Assembly: GCF_039543565.1 (NCBI RefSeq)
Contig: NZ_BAABJZ010000102.1
Coordinates: 43,289-107,288 of the forward strand
From: Ferrimonas pelagia
Lineage (GTDB): Bacteria; Pseudomonadota; Gammaproteobacteria; Enterobacterales; Shewanellaceae
Length of the DNA: 64,000 nucleotides
Reading direction: 5' to 3'
The stretch's first letter is position 1; the number at the start of each line of letters is the position of its first letter. A program made the translations under genes and the position numbers. Below are positions 8,467 to 17,636 of the stretch, in pieces. The notes under the pieces are model-generated. The model had not been told where the DNA came from and did not search any database. It saw only the letters and a list, made by a program, of their open reading frames with translations.

Positions 8467-8829
8467 GTGCACATGACCGACCAGGTGTTTATCGAAGGGC
8501 TCGAATGCCAGGCCGTGATCGGCGTATTCGAGTGGGAAAAGCAGATCCGCCAGCGATTGCTGATCGATTTAGTTATCCAGTGGGACAACCGACCCGCGGC
8601 GGCAGCGGACGATTATGCCCATGCCTTATGCTACGACACCGTGTCCAAGGCGGTGACGGCCTTGGTAGAGCAGCAGCCACATGAGTTGGTTGAGACGGTG
8701 GCGGAGAAGATCGCGGCGCTGATCCTAGAGCGGTTTGGCGCACCGGGCGTGCAGGTGCGTGTGGCCAAGCCGGGGGCTGTTGCCAATGCCAGCACCGTGG
8801 GTGTGCGGATCGAGCGACGGGCCTCATGA
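8467..8829 (+). CDS. folB: Dihydroneopterin aldolase FolB
   Basis: About 120 residues. It converts 7,8-dihydroneopterin to 6-hydroxymethyl-dihydropterin in folate synthesis. DQVFIEGLECQAVIGVFEWE and the C-terminal VRVAKPGAVANASTVGVRIE fit FolB, including the Lys before PGAV. A GGAG lies 7 nt before GTG at 8467; an ATG at 8473 (MTDQVF) is the alternative start. Its stop overlaps the folK start in ATGA, so the two are translationally coupled. Confidence 0.96.
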   Translation: MHMTDQVFIEGLECQAVIGVFEWEKQIRQRLLIDLVIQWDNRPAAAADDYAHALCYDTVSKAVTALVEQQPHELVETVAEKIAALILERFGAPGVQVRVAKPGAVANASTVGVRIERRAS

Positions 8830-9314
8830 ATCGGATCTTTATCAGTTTGGGTAGCAACATCGATGCCCACATTCATATCCGTAATGGCCTCGATGATCTG
8901 GCCCGTGACTTCGACCGAGTGCGGATCTCCACCGTGTTTGAAAGCGAAGCGGTCGGATTTGAAGGGGATAACTTTCTCAATCTGGTGGCGGAGGCCTACA
9001 CCGAACTGCCTATCGAGCAGGTGGTGGCCCGTTTTAAGCAAATCGAGCAGGATCACGGCCGTTTAAGGGGGGCGAAGAAGTTTGCCTCACGGACGCTGGA
9101 TCTGGATCTGCTGCTGTACGGCGATCATCAGTGTCAGCAGCCGGTTGAGCTGCCGCGCCCGGAGATCTTCCATAACGATTTTGTGCTGTGGCCCCTGTCG
9201 GAGCTATGGCCGGAGGGGATCCTACCCGGTGTCACAGACACCCTGGCGCAATTGTGGCAGGATCACCCTAAACAGCAGAAGTTGTGGCCAATCGCCTTTC
9301 ACTGGCCAGAATAA
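8826..9314 (+). CDS. folK: 2-amino-4-hydroxy-6-hydroxymethyldihydropteridine pyrophosphokinase FolK
   Basis: 162 residues. It uses ATP to pyrophosphorylate the FolB product in the next step of folate synthesis. The start MNRIFISLGSNID is canonical. The HPPK signature TLDLDLLLYGD with its two metal-binding Asp is present, as are RLRGAKKFASR and LPRPEIFHNDFVLWPL. It overlaps folB by 4 nt and is followed after 27 nt by uppP, so the three probably form one transcript. Confidence 0.97.
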   Translation: MNRIFISLGSNIDAHIHIRNGLDDLARDFDRVRISTVFESEAVGFEGDNFLNLVAEAYTELPIEQVVARFKQIEQDHGRLRGAKKFASRTLDLDLLLYGDHQCQQPVELPRPEIFHNDFVLWPLSELWPEGILPGVTDTLAQLWQDHPKQQKLWPIAFHWPE

Positions 9315-9341
9315 TTTTTTGATTTTACAAGGATAAAGTAC

Positions 9342-10136
9342 GTGGATCCGATCCAGGCTATTGTCTTGGCCATTATCCAAGGCCTGACCGAATTTTTGCC
9401 CATCTCCAGCTCAGCCCACCTGATCCTGCCAGCCCAGCTGCTGGCCTGGGAAGATCAGGGACTGGCATTCGATATGATCACCCACGCCGGTACGCTGGCG
9501 GCGGTGATCATCTATTTCCGTAAGGATGTGGTGAGTCTGCTGACCAACTGGGGTCGCTCTTTGGCGGGTCATCATAACGAAGAGAGCCGGATGGCCTGGC
9601 TGATCATTCTGGCCACCATCCCGGCCGGCCTGGCGGGCTTGATGTTCAGCGACATTATCTCCACCGAGCTGCGCTCGACCACGGTGATCGCCTGCACCAC
9701 GCTGCTGTACGGTTTGCTGATGTGGTACGCCGACTCGACCGCCAGTGAGCGTCGAGAGATGAAGGATCTGACCTGGCAGTTGGCGCTGCTGATCGGCTTG
9801 GCGCAGGCGCTGGCATTGATCCCAGGGACGTCCCGCTCCGGCGCGACCATCACCGCGGCCCTGTTGCTGGGCTTGACTCGCCTGTCTGCGGCGCGTTTCT
9901 CCTTCCTGCTGTCCATCCCCATCACTCTGGCGGCCAGCGGCTATGAGTCTTTGGGTCTGTTGAAGAACCCTGAGCCGGTGGACTGGTTCCCGCTGGCGTT
10001 GGGCGGGATCGTGGCCTTCTTCTCCGCCTATGCCTGTATCCATCTGTTCCTCAAGGCGATTGGTCGTATGGGTTTGTTCCCGTTCGTGGTCTATCGCTTG
10101 GCACTGGCGGCCATCCTGTTCGCGTTTTTCGTGTAA
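9342..10136 (+). CDS. uppP: Undecaprenyl-diphosphatase UppP (BacA)
   Basis: 264-residue membrane phosphatase that recycles undecaprenyl pyrophosphate to the lipid carrier used for peptidoglycan and other envelope polymers. It starts at GTG 9342 after AAGGATAAAG. The two catalytic stretches are clear: QGLTEFLPISSSAHL near the N-terminus and LIPGTSRSGATITAALLLG in the second half. Several transmembrane segments follow. folB-folK-uppP is the usual neighbourhood. Confidence 0.97.
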   Translation: MDPIQAIVLAIIQGLTEFLPISSSAHLILPAQLLAWEDQGLAFDMITHAGTLAAVIIYFRKDVVSLLTNWGRSLAGHHNEESRMAWLIILATIPAGLAGLMFSDIISTELRSTTVIACTTLLYGLLMWYADSTASERREMKDLTWQLALLIGLAQALALIPGTSRSGATITAALLLGLTRLSAARFSFLLSIPITLAASGYESLGLLKNPEPVDWFPLALGGIVAFFSAYACIHLFLKAIGRMGLFPFVVYRLALAAILFAFFV

Positions 10137-10151
10137 CGCCTTAGGGATCTG

Positions 10152-10183
10152 AAAAAAGGGCACCGCTGCGCGGTGCCCTTTTT
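10152..10183. terminator. Bidirectional terminator between uppP and cca
   Basis: Stem GGGCACCG / CGGTGCCC, extended by one C-G pair and by A/T pairs, flanked by A-run and T-run. It serves the converging uppP and cca genes. Confidence 0.9.
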
Positions 10184-10251
10184 CGTGGATAGAAAACCGT
10201 GAATTGCGCGGAAACCAGACATGCACTGTCGACTTTAAAATCGGTGCCCGG

Positions 10252-11484
10252 TCATGAATTTGATTCGCGAGCTTTGAATTGGGCTAAGGCCAACAGGCGG
10301 CGCTGGCTCAGCTCCTCCCGGATGGCGGGGCCCTTGAAGCCATCGGCGACGATGGCTTTGACGCATACACGGTTGGCCGCGGCCAGAGCGCCTTGCAGGT
10401 AAGCCTGTGCCGGATAAGCAGCCTGTTGCTGATCCGGTCGGCCGATGGCATCCAGCCGACTGGCGTCCAGGGTGTGGCTGAAACGCTCCGGCTTGCGCCA
10501 GACATCGCAGCGATCAAACAGTTTCAGCAAGGTGCTGGGTTTCAGCGTCAGGGCACGATGCACATTGAGGTGTTGGGCACACACCTGCAGGGCCAGATCG
10601 CGCCACTCATTGGGGACACGCAGGCGCTCACACAGGGCCTTGACCGGCTTCAGCCCGGCGCTCTCATGGCCGATATGGCGGGGCCATTCGCTTTTTGGGG
10701 TGAGGGCCTTGCCCAGATCGTGGAGCAGCACCGCAAAGCGCACGCTGGGCGGCGCCTGCTCGGTGGCGGCAAGCTGCAGTGCCAGCAGGGTGTGCGCCAG
10801 TGCATCCAGGCCGCCATGATACGCCTCCGGTTGCGCTACGCCCTGCAACGCAGCGAGCTCGGGAAACAGTACGGCCAGTGCGCCGCATTGATGCAGGAGT
10901 TCAAAGTAGATCTCCGGGTTAGGCTCGGCAAGCGCCCGCTCGGTTTCCTGCCAGACGCGCTCGGCACTGAGGTGCGCCAGTTCACCGCTGTCGCTCAGCT
11001 GCTGCATCAGGCGCAGGGTTTGAGCGGCGACGGTGAAGCCTAGGTGGTGGAATCGCGCGGCAAAGCGGGCCACCCGCAGCACCCGGAGCGGATCCTCGAC
11101 AAACGCAGGGGAGACGTGCCGCAGTATGCGGGCATTGAGATCGGCCATGCCACCATGGGGATCGTGCAACTGGCCTTCGCTATCACGGGCCATGGCATTG
11201 ATGGTCAGATCGCGCCGGATCAGATCCTGCTCCAGCGTGACGGTGGGGGCGGCATCGAAATCAAACCCGCCGTAGCCGTAGCCGGTTTTGCGTTCGGTTC
11301 GGGCCAGTGCGTACTCTTCGCCGCTGTCTGGGTGCAGGAAGACCGGGAAACTCTTGCCGACCTGGCGAAACCCCTGTTGCTGCATCTGGGTGATGCTGGC
11401 GCCCACGACGAGGTGGTCGCGATCCTTGATGGGCAGGCCCAAGAGCGCATCGCGCACGGCGCCGCCGACTAAGTAGATCTTCAC
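10252..11484 (-). CDS. cca: Multifunctional CCA-adding enzyme (tRNA nucleotidyltransferase)
   Basis: 410 residues from GTG at 11484, which reads (M)KIYLVGGAVRDALLG as in E. coli and has AGAGG upstream. The frame stays open to 11694 but that extension has no homologous look. The enzyme builds and repairs the tRNA 3' CCA end. The nucleotidyltransferase head has GGAVRDALLG, the DRDH metal pair and RRDLTINAMA; next come ERVWQE and an HD phosphohydrolase domain (LLHDLGKAL ... HIGHE). That HD domain makes this the long gammaproteobacterial form with phosphatase and 2',3'-phosphodiesterase activity. It is divergent from exeA. Confidence 0.97.
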   Translation of the reverse strand: MKIYLVGGAVRDALLGLPIKDRDHLVVGASITQMQQQGFRQVGKSFPVFLHPDSGEEYALARTERKTGYGYGGFDFDAAPTVTLEQDLIRRDLTINAMARDSEGQLHDPHGGMADLNARILRHVSPAFVEDPLRVLRVARFAARFHHLGFTVAAQTLRLMQQLSDSGELAHLSAERVWQETERALAEPNPEIYFELLHQCGALAVLFPELAALQGVAQPEAYHGGLDALAHTLLALQLAATEQAPPSVRFAVLLHDLGKALTPKSEWPRHIGHESAGLKPVKALCERLRVPNEWRDLALQVCAQHLNVHRALTLKPSTLLKLFDRCDVWRKPERFSHTLDASRLDAIGRPDQQQAAYPAQAYLQGALAAANRVCVKAIVADGFKGPAIREELSQRRLLALAQFKARESNS

Positions 11485-11592
11485 ACTGTGATCCTCTGAT
11501 TTTAACCGGATCATTATACCCGGCGGCGCTTTTGACAAGCCATGGGGATCGCCGTACCTTGGAGCCGACATCTCAGGACGACGTTCACTCGC

Positions 11593-13125
11593 ATGTACAA
11601 AGGCTTCTATGGGCTCAACGACAGCCCGTTTTCTATTGCGCCGAATCCGGCATTTTTGTTTCTCAGTCCCCGTCACCGGGAGGCGCTGGCGCACCTGACC
11701 TATGGTTTAGGTGAAAATGGCGGTTTTGTCCTGCTCACCGGTGAGGTGGGGACGGGCAAGACCACGGTCTCTCGCAGCCTACTGGCGCAGCTGCCAGAAG
11801 ACACGGATCTGGCCTTTATTCTCAATCCGGCGCTGACCGAAGCGGAGCTGTTGGCGACCCTGTGTGATGAGCTGGGGATCGCGTACGGCGAAGCGCCGAG
11901 CCTGAAGCAACTGACCGACAGGATCAGCGCGTTTTTGTTGGCCAATCACCAAGCCGGGCGCAAAACCTTGATGGTGATCGATGAAGCACAGCACCTTAAG
12001 GCTGAGGTGCTGGAGCAGCTGCGTCTCCTGACCAACTTAGAAACCGATACTCGCAAATTGCTGCAAGTGATCTTGATCGGCCAGCCCGAGTTGCAGGAAC
12101 TGCTGCGACGCCAGGAGCTGCGTCAGTTGGCACAGCGGATCACCGCGCGCTATCACCTGCTGCCGTTGACCCGAGAGGAGGTGGCGGATTATTTGGCCCA
12201 TCGCCTCAATGTGGCGGGACGGGCACAGCCGCTGTTTAAGCCGTCGGCGGTGAAGGCGGTGCACCGGCTCAGTGGCGGCGTGCCGCGGGTGATCAACTTG
12301 ATCTGCGAACGTGCCCTGATGGGCGGCTTTGCCCAGCAGAAGCCGATGTTGGCGGCGGCGGACGTACAGGCTGCGGCGACGGAAGTGTTGGATCTGCCAA
12401 GGGTGCGGCGTCGTCCGTGGGGCTGGGGGTTGGCATCACTGCTGAGCGCGGCGCTGGGCTTTGTCACCGTGCAAGCGCTGGCCCCGGCGCCCGCCCCGGC
12501 TCCGGGGCTGACGCCCGTGGCGGCCACGGAGCTGGCGCAGTGGCCCGGCACGGAGCTGCAGGCGCTGCAAGGCCTGTTTCATCACTATGGGCTGACCGTG
12601 CCGGCGCACGATCCCTGCCGCGCCGCGGCGACCCTGAACCACGCTTGTCTGGATGAACTCGGCAGTTGGCAGCAGCTACTGGCGCTGGGCCGGCCGGCGG
12701 TGATCCGCCTGAGTGACGAGCAGCAGCGGCCTCGGTATGCCGCCTTGCTGCAATACGATCCGCACGCACGTCGCTGGTTGGTGCAGCTAGGCGAGCAACA
12801 GTTATGGTTGCAGCATGACTGGTTCGTGCGCCACTTTGAGGGCCGTTTTACCCTGCTCTGGCAACCGCCAAGCAGCTTGCCTGGGTTGATCGGGCCGGCG
12901 GCACCGCTGGGTCAGATCCAATGGCTGGAGAACCGTTTGGCTGCCTTGAATGAGCGTCCAGCCCGACTGTTGCAGAGCTACGATCCTGAGCTGGAGCGGA
13001 TCTTGCGTCAGTTCCAACGTGAGCAGGGACTGGAGGCGGATGGGCTGGCCGGGCGCCAGACTTTGGAGCGGTTAAGTTTATTGGGGGCGTCGTCCGGCCC
13101 CCGTTTGGTCGAGGAGTCGAGCTGA
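11593..13125 (+). CDS. gspA: ExeA/GspA-like AAA+ ATPase with peptidoglycan-binding domain
   Basis: 510 residues from ATG 11593 (MYKGFYGLNDSPFSIAPNP, the usual start of this family). The cytoplasmic ATPase has Walker A GEVGTGKTT (about 50-58), Walker B LMVIDEAQHL and a sensor/arginine region. A transmembrane segment at about 275-293 is followed by an Ala/Pro linker and a periplasmic part with a C-terminal peptidoglycan-binding repeat (LQSYDPELERILRQFQREQG...LAGRQTLERL). In Aeromonas, ExeA with ExeB helps the type II secretion secretin pass the cell wall. The next gene is the ExeB partner, overlapping by 1 nt. No other gsp genes are in the window, as in Aeromonas, where exeAB is a separate operon. 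Confidence 0.9.
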   Translation: MYKGFYGLNDSPFSIAPNPAFLFLSPRHREALAHLTYGLGENGGFVLLTGEVGTGKTTVSRSLLAQLPEDTDLAFILNPALTEAELLATLCDELGIAYGEAPSLKQLTDRISAFLLANHQAGRKTLMVIDEAQHLKAEVLEQLRLLTNLETDTRKLLQVILIGQPELQELLRRQELRQLAQRITARYHLLPLTREEVADYLAHRLNVAGRAQPLFKPSAVKAVHRLSGGVPRVINLICERALMGGFAQQKPMLAAADVQAAATEVLDLPRVRRRPWGWGLASLLSAALGFVTVQALAPAPAPAPGLTPVAATELAQWPGTELQALQGLFHHYGLTVPAHDPCRAAATLNHACLDELGSWQQLLALGRPAVIRLSDEQQRPRYAALLQYDPHARRWLVQLGEQQLWLQHDWFVRHFEGRFTLLWQPPSSLPGLIGPAAPLGQIQWLENRLAALNERPARLLQSYDPELERILRQFQREQGLEADGLAGRQTLERLSLLGASSGPRLVEESS

Positions 13126-14087
13126 TGTCTTTGTTATTGGATGCGGTCAGTCGGCATCGGCATGATCAAGCCCAGCAAGGCGGCGTCGATCCGGCGTTGC
13201 TGGCGGCACTGCCGGTCAATAAGCCGATGCGACGCTTTCGTGGGATCTGGATCAGTCCTTTGCTAGCGCTGATGGTGGGTGGGGCGCTGGGCTGGGTGAG
13301 TTGGCCCAGTGCGTCTCCAGCCAGTCAGGTGGCGCCACCGGCGGCAGTGAGTTTAGCCGGGCGAATTGCCTTGCCGCTGCCGGTGGATCTGCAGGCAGCC
13401 AGCGCCAGCCCGGCCAGCGTCGAAGTCGCCCCTGCCCCCGCTCTCGCTGCGGACGCCGCCGGTGCCGTGACTTCGCCAGAGGTAGCGGCCAGTACGGCGG
13501 TAACCCGTCCGAGCGTTGAAGCGGAGGCGCCCACCGAGCCGGAGACCTCGCCTGCGCTGCAACGCGCGTTTGAGGCGGCCTTGGCGGATCTGAATATCGA
13601 GCCCGAGGCACCGGTTGAGCCGGAAGTGCCGCAGAGCGCCTTGCAGCAAGCGCTGGCGGCGGCCTTGGCACAGAGTGAGTTGGCCGAGGCCGAGACGACG
13701 CCAACCGCGGCTCAGTCCGAGCCCGAGTCTGAGCCCGTGCCGGCGCTCAGTTTTGAATTGCAGCAGAAGCTTTTGCAGGCGCAGCGTGACGTGGCAGCGG
13801 CCCAGCGCCAGCCGGCGCAGCCTGCCGAGCGTACCGTTGAGCCGACGGCGATCCCTAAGCTGGGGCAGATGCCATGGGCCTTCCAGAAGCGGCTGCCGGA
13901 TCTGGATGTGACCGCCCATGTCTACGCCACTCGACCTGAGGATCGCTGGTTGCGTGCCAACGGTCGTGAGTTGCAGGAGGGGGATGAGGCGGCGCCAGGC
14001 CTGATCGTGACAGAGATCTTGCCAAGTGAGATCGTGCTGGAGATGGACGAGCAGAAGTTTCGCATTCCGGCCCTGGGCAGTATTTGA
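13125..14087 (+). CDS. gspB: ExeB/GspB-like type II secretion assembly protein
   Basis: 320 residues. A short cytoplasmic N-terminus (MSLLLDAVSRHRHDQ) is followed by one transmembrane helix (about 42-62) and a long Ala/Pro/Glu-rich linker of about 180 residues. A compact C-terminal GspB domain ends the protein: LPDLDVTAHVYATRPEDRW, then NGRELQEGDE, then VLEMDEQKFRIPALGSI. In Aeromonas and Vibrio the partner of ExeA/GspA works in envelope insertion of the GspD secretin. The start codon overlaps the exeA stop (TGATG), so the pair is coupled. The linker is low-complexity, and its length is likely free to vary. Confidence 0.88.
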   Translation: MSLLLDAVSRHRHDQAQQGGVDPALLAALPVNKPMRRFRGIWISPLLALMVGGALGWVSWPSASPASQVAPPAAVSLAGRIALPLPVDLQAASASPASVEVAPAPALAADAAGAVTSPEVAASTAVTRPSVEAEAPTEPETSPALQRAFEAALADLNIEPEAPVEPEVPQSALQQALAAALAQSELAEAETTPTAAQSEPESEPVPALSFELQQKLLQAQRDVAAAQRQPAQPAERTVEPTAIPKLGQMPWAFQKRLPDLDVTAHVYATRPEDRWLRANGRELQEGDEAAPGLIVTEILPSEIVLEMDEQKFRIPALGSI

Positions 14088-14190
14088 GGGCGCTTGAGAG
14101 CCGCCTGGCCTTGGCGTTCAGCGGCGTTAGGCTGACGCTCCGCGGTATGGGTGCAGCCGACTGAGAGTCGGCAAGACGCCATACACACAA

Positions 14191-14217
14191 AGCGAAGGCC
14201 TCGGCCTTCGCTTTTTT
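14191..14217. terminator. Terminator between exeB and putA
   Basis: Stem AGCGAAGGCC / GGCCTTCGCT around a 2-nt centre, followed by six T. The weaker A-rich left side may also serve putA. Confidence 0.87.
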
Positions 14218-14234
14218 GTGCCCGCTCTGTTGCG

Positions 14235-17200
14235 TTAGCCGTCGCCGAGCGACAGCAGGGTGGTGTTGCCGCCGATGGCGGTGATGTTGTTGCTGATGGT
14301 TTTCTCGGTGATAAAGCGGGTCAGATAGTGGGGGCCACCGGCTTTGGGACCAGTGCCGGACAGGCCTTGGCCACCGAAAGGCTGGACGCCGACGACGGCC
14401 CCGATCTGGTTGCGGTTGATGTAGGCGTTGCCGGCGTTGATGGCGTGGGCCACCTTCAGGGCGCTGCCTTCGTTGCGACTGTGGATGCCGAAGGTTAGGC
14501 CAAAACCGGTGCCGTTGATCTGGGCGATCACCTGCTCGAGCTCGGCGGCGCGATAGCGGATCACATGCAGGATCGGACCAAAGTGTTCCTGCTCCAGCTG
14601 GTCGATGTGATCGATCTCGACCGCGGTGGGGGCAACAAAATGGCCGTGGGTACAGTCGTCCGAAAGCGGGGTTTGAGCGATCAAGCGGCCTTGCTGGCAG
14701 ATCCGATCGATATGCGCCTGCAGATTGGCGCGGGCATTGGCGTCGATCACCGGACCCACATCGGTCTTGTATTGGGCGGGCAGGCCGACATGCAGCTCGG
14801 CCATTGCGCCTTTGAGCAGGGTCAGGACCCGATCGGCCACGTCGTCCTGCACATACAAGACCCGTAGGGCGGAGCAGCGTTGGCCGGCGCTCTGGAAGGC
14901 GGAATGCACCACATCGGTGATCACCTGCTCCGGCAGCGAGGTGGAGTCCACCAGCATGGCGTTTTGGCCGCCGGTTTCGGCAATTAAGGGAACGATGGCG
15001 CCTTCGCGTGCCGCCAGGCTGCGGTTGATCCTTTTGGCCGTTGCGGTGGAGCCGGTAAAGCAGATCCCGCTGATCCGCTCATCGTTGGTCAGGCGCGGAC
15101 CGATCTCTGCGCCTCGGCCCGGCAGCAGTTGCAATACATCGCCGGGGATCCCGGCCTGGTGCGCCAGCTCGGTGGCGCGGAAGGCGACCAGGTTGGTCTG
15201 CTCGGCGGGCTTGGCGATGACGCTGTTGCCGGTCACCAGCGCGGCAACCACCTGACCGAGGAAGATCGCCAACGGGAAGTTCCATGGACTGATACACAGG
15301 AAGGTGCCACGGCCCTGCAGCATCAGTTCGTTGCGTTCACCGGTGGGGCCGGGAAGCCGAGTTGGGGTGCTCATCATCTCGCGTGCTTGCACCGCATAAT
15401 AGCGACAGAAGTCGACCGCCTCTCTGATCTCATCGATGCCGTCCTGCAGCCCTTTGCCCGCTTCGCGGGTGCACAGGGCGATCAGCTCCGCTTCGTTGTC
15501 TTCCAGCAGATCCGCCAGCCGCTCGATGGCGGCAGCCCGTGTCGCCACGGGTTGTGCATCCCAATGGGGGAAGGCTGCAGTGGCGCGCACCAGCGCCTCT
15601 TCGATCTCATCTTCGTGGCTGAAGTGGACTTGGCCGACCGTGGTGCGGCTATCGAATGGGCTGCTCACCGCTTGGGCTTCGCCGCGATGACGGATCTCGC
15701 CGTCGATCAGCGGGCCACCTTGCCACTGATGTTGGTGAAACGCTTTGATCTGAGCGAAGAAGGGCTGGGCTTGGGCGGCTATGTTCATATTCAGTCCTTT
15801 TGAATTAACGCGCGTTTTACCGAAGATCCCCGCCGGTTGTGGGATCCGATGGTTGGCCAGGCTGGGGGCGGCCTTCAGCGTCTGAAGTGGATGCGTGATC
15901 AGGCTGTCGATCGGGGTATTGGGATCGACCAGTTTGTGGACAAAGGAGGTATTGGCCCCGTTCTCCAACAGGCGGCGTACCAGGTAGGGCAGCAGATCCT
16001 TATGGGCACCGACCGGGGCGTAGATCCGCACCTTCAGGCCAGGAACCTCTTGCAACAAGGTGTCGTACAGCTCCTGCCCCATGCCGTGCAGACGTTGAAA
16101 CTCAAAATCCCGCTCACCGGCTAAGGTGAGCAGCGTGGCGGCGGTCTGCGCGTTGTGGCTGGCAAACTGGGGATAGATCCGGCCTAAGGTGGCGTCACTG
16201 AGCAGGTAGCGGGCGCACGCCAGATAGGACACGTCAGTGCCGGCTTTGCGGGTGAACACCGGGTAGCCGTCGTAGCCGCCCTGTTGCGCCCACTTTATCT
16301 CACTGTCCCAGTAGGCGCCTTTGACCAGGCGCAGAGGGATCAGATCCCCCTGCTCGCCAGCCAAGGCATTCACCCAGGCCAAGACCGGCAGGGCTCGTTT
16401 GGAGTAGGCCTGCACCACCAGTCCCAGATTGCCCCAGCCCTGAGTCTGCGGCGCCCGGTAGAGTGCTTCAAACAGCTTGAGCGATAGCTCAAGGCGATCG
16501 GCCTCTTCGGCGTCAATGGAGATCCCCACATCGACGCGTCGCGCCAGCTCGATCAGCGCCAGGACCGTGGCTTTGAGCTCGACTAGGACGCGCTGCTCGT
16601 TGGCCACCTCATAGCGCGGGTGCAGTGCCGACAGCTTGATGGAGATGGTGGGCCGTGGCGCTTGGCTGGGATCGTAACTGTGGTTGCCCAGCGCGACGAT
16701 GGCCTGGCGGTATTCCTGCAGGTAGCGATCGGCGTCGTCCCGGGTCAGGCCGGCTTCCCCCAACATGTCGTAGGAGTGGGTATAGCCCAAGGCCCGGTTG
16801 TCTTCGCTGTGACTTAGTGCCTCGCCGATATCCCGGCCCAGCACGAACTGCTTGCCCATGATCTTCATGGCGGCGTACATCGCCTGGCGGATCACCGGTT
16901 CGCCCATCTTATTGACCAGACGGCTGAGTAGGCCGGCGGGCGAACCGTCGACGTTTTTATCCAGCGTGACCAGCTTGCCGGTGAGCATCAGGCCCCAGGT
17001 GGACGCATTGACCAGCAATGAGTCGCTGCCCTTAAGGTGCTTGCCCCAGTTGGCGCCCGACAGCTTGTCCTCGATCAGCGCGTCGGCAGTCGCCGCATCG
17101 GGGATCCGCAACAGCGCTTCGGCCAAACACATCAGGATGATCCCCTCCTGTGTTTCCAGGCTGTATTGCTGCAGGAAGGCGTCGATCCCGACATTCAACC

Positions 17201-17411
17201 CCTTCTTCTCAAACTGACGCACCTTGGCCACCATCTGGTGGGCGCGCTCAGTGATCTGAGCGATCTGCTCCGGCTCATCGGGCACGAGTTTGAGCAGGTG
17301 TTGCAGGTAGCTGGATTCGTCCACGCTGTAGTTGGCGCTGATGGCGTCAAACAGCTCGGACAGAGGGGGAGAGGGGCGCTGGGCATCGAGCAGTGGACTG
17401 GGATCAAACAT
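14235..17411 (-). CDS. putA: Bifunctional proline dehydrogenase / 1-pyrroline-5-carboxylate dehydrogenase PutA
   Basis: 1058 residues. It oxidises proline to glutamate: an FAD-dependent PRODH barrel passes electrons to the quinone pool, and an NAD-dependent aldehyde dehydrogenase completes the step. The PRODH half shows SIKLSALHPRYEV, RLVKGAYWDSEIKWAQ, SHNAQTAATL, RLHGMGQELYDTL and RRLLENGANTSFVH. The ALDH half shows ISPWNFPLAIF, ITGG-type FTGSTATAKRI, Glu in IAETGGQNAML and Cys in GQRCSALR. There is no N-terminal ribbon-helix-helix domain, so unlike E. coli PutA this form cannot repress its own gene. ATG 17411 is chosen because AGGA lies 6 nt upstream; ATG 17417 is too close to it. A TTGTATACAA palindrome lies upstream. 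Confidence 0.97.
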   Translation of the reverse strand: MFDPSPLLDAQRPSPPLSELFDAISANYSVDESSYLQHLLKLVPDEPEQIAQITERAHQMVAKVRQFEKKGLNVGIDAFLQQYSLETQEGIILMCLAEALLRIPDAATADALIEDKLSGANWGKHLKGSDSLLVNASTWGLMLTGKLVTLDKNVDGSPAGLLSRLVNKMGEPVIRQAMYAAMKIMGKQFVLGRDIGEALSHSEDNRALGYTHSYDMLGEAGLTRDDADRYLQEYRQAIVALGNHSYDPSQAPRPTISIKLSALHPRYEVANEQRVLVELKATVLALIELARRVDVGISIDAEEADRLELSLKLFEALYRAPQTQGWGNLGLVVQAYSKRALPVLAWVNALAGEQGDLIPLRLVKGAYWDSEIKWAQQGGYDGYPVFTRKAGTDVSYLACARYLLSDATLGRIYPQFASHNAQTAATLLTLAGERDFEFQRLHGMGQELYDTLLQEVPGLKVRIYAPVGAHKDLLPYLVRRLLENGANTSFVHKLVDPNTPIDSLITHPLQTLKAAPSLANHRIPQPAGIFGKTRVNSKGLNMNIAAQAQPFFAQIKAFHQHQWQGGPLIDGEIRHRGEAQAVSSPFDSRTTVGQVHFSHEDEIEEALVRATAAFPHWDAQPVATRAAAIERLADLLEDNEAELIALCTREAGKGLQDGIDEIREAVDFCRYYAVQAREMMSTPTRLPGPTGERNELMLQGRGTFLCISPWNFPLAIFLGQVVAALVTGNSVIAKPAEQTNLVAFRATELAHQAGIPGDVLQLLPGRGAEIGPRLTNDERISGICFTGSTATAKRINRSLAAREGAIVPLIAETGGQNAMLVDSTSLPEQVITDVVHSAFQSAGQRCSALRVLYVQDDVADRVLTLLKGAMAELHVGLPAQYKTDVGPVIDANARANLQAHIDRICQQGRLIAQTPLSDDCTHGHFVAPTAVEIDHIDQLEQEHFGPILHVIRYRAAELEQVIAQINGTGFGLTFGIHSRNEGSALKVAHAINAGNAYINRNQIGAVVGVQPFGGQGLSGTGPKAGGPHYLTRFITEKTISNNITAIGGNTTLLSLGDG

Positions 17412-17452
17412 GGGCATTCCTCGTCGGCACCGGCCTAGGGTGCGTTTCCATT

Positions 17453-17462
17453 TTGTATACAA
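17453..17462. promoter_or_regulatory. TTGTATACAA palindrome upstream of putA
   Basis: A perfect 10-bp palindrome about 42 bp before the putA start, overlapping a possible -10. It resembles operators of GntR/FadR-type regulators. Because this PutA lacks its own DNA-binding domain, an external regulator is expected. The regulator is unknown. Confidence 0.4.
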
Positions 17463-17582
17463 TGTTTGGATCGAGGTCGCAGTATATCGCCAAAGTGTGA
17501 GCGGAAGTAGTGCTAGGGCAAAGGGCAGAAAGGGGCTGGGTAGGAAAGAAAATGAAACGCCGGAACCGGCTGGGATTAATAA

Positions 17583-17612
17583 CAGAAAACAGGCCAGAAA
17601 GGCCTGTTTTCG
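17583..17612. terminator. Terminator of ygiM
   Basis: Stem AAAACAGGCC / GGCCTGTTTT with a 5-nt loop, just downstream of ygiM on the minus strand. Confidence 0.82.
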
Positions 17613-17636
17613 ATAGCTTTACCTAGGTGGCTTAGC

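Noticed and set aside
9411..10226. 271-codon open frame antisense to uppP
   Set aside because: Lies under a complete uppP and runs through its terminator; the translation is Gln/Arg-rich low complexity.
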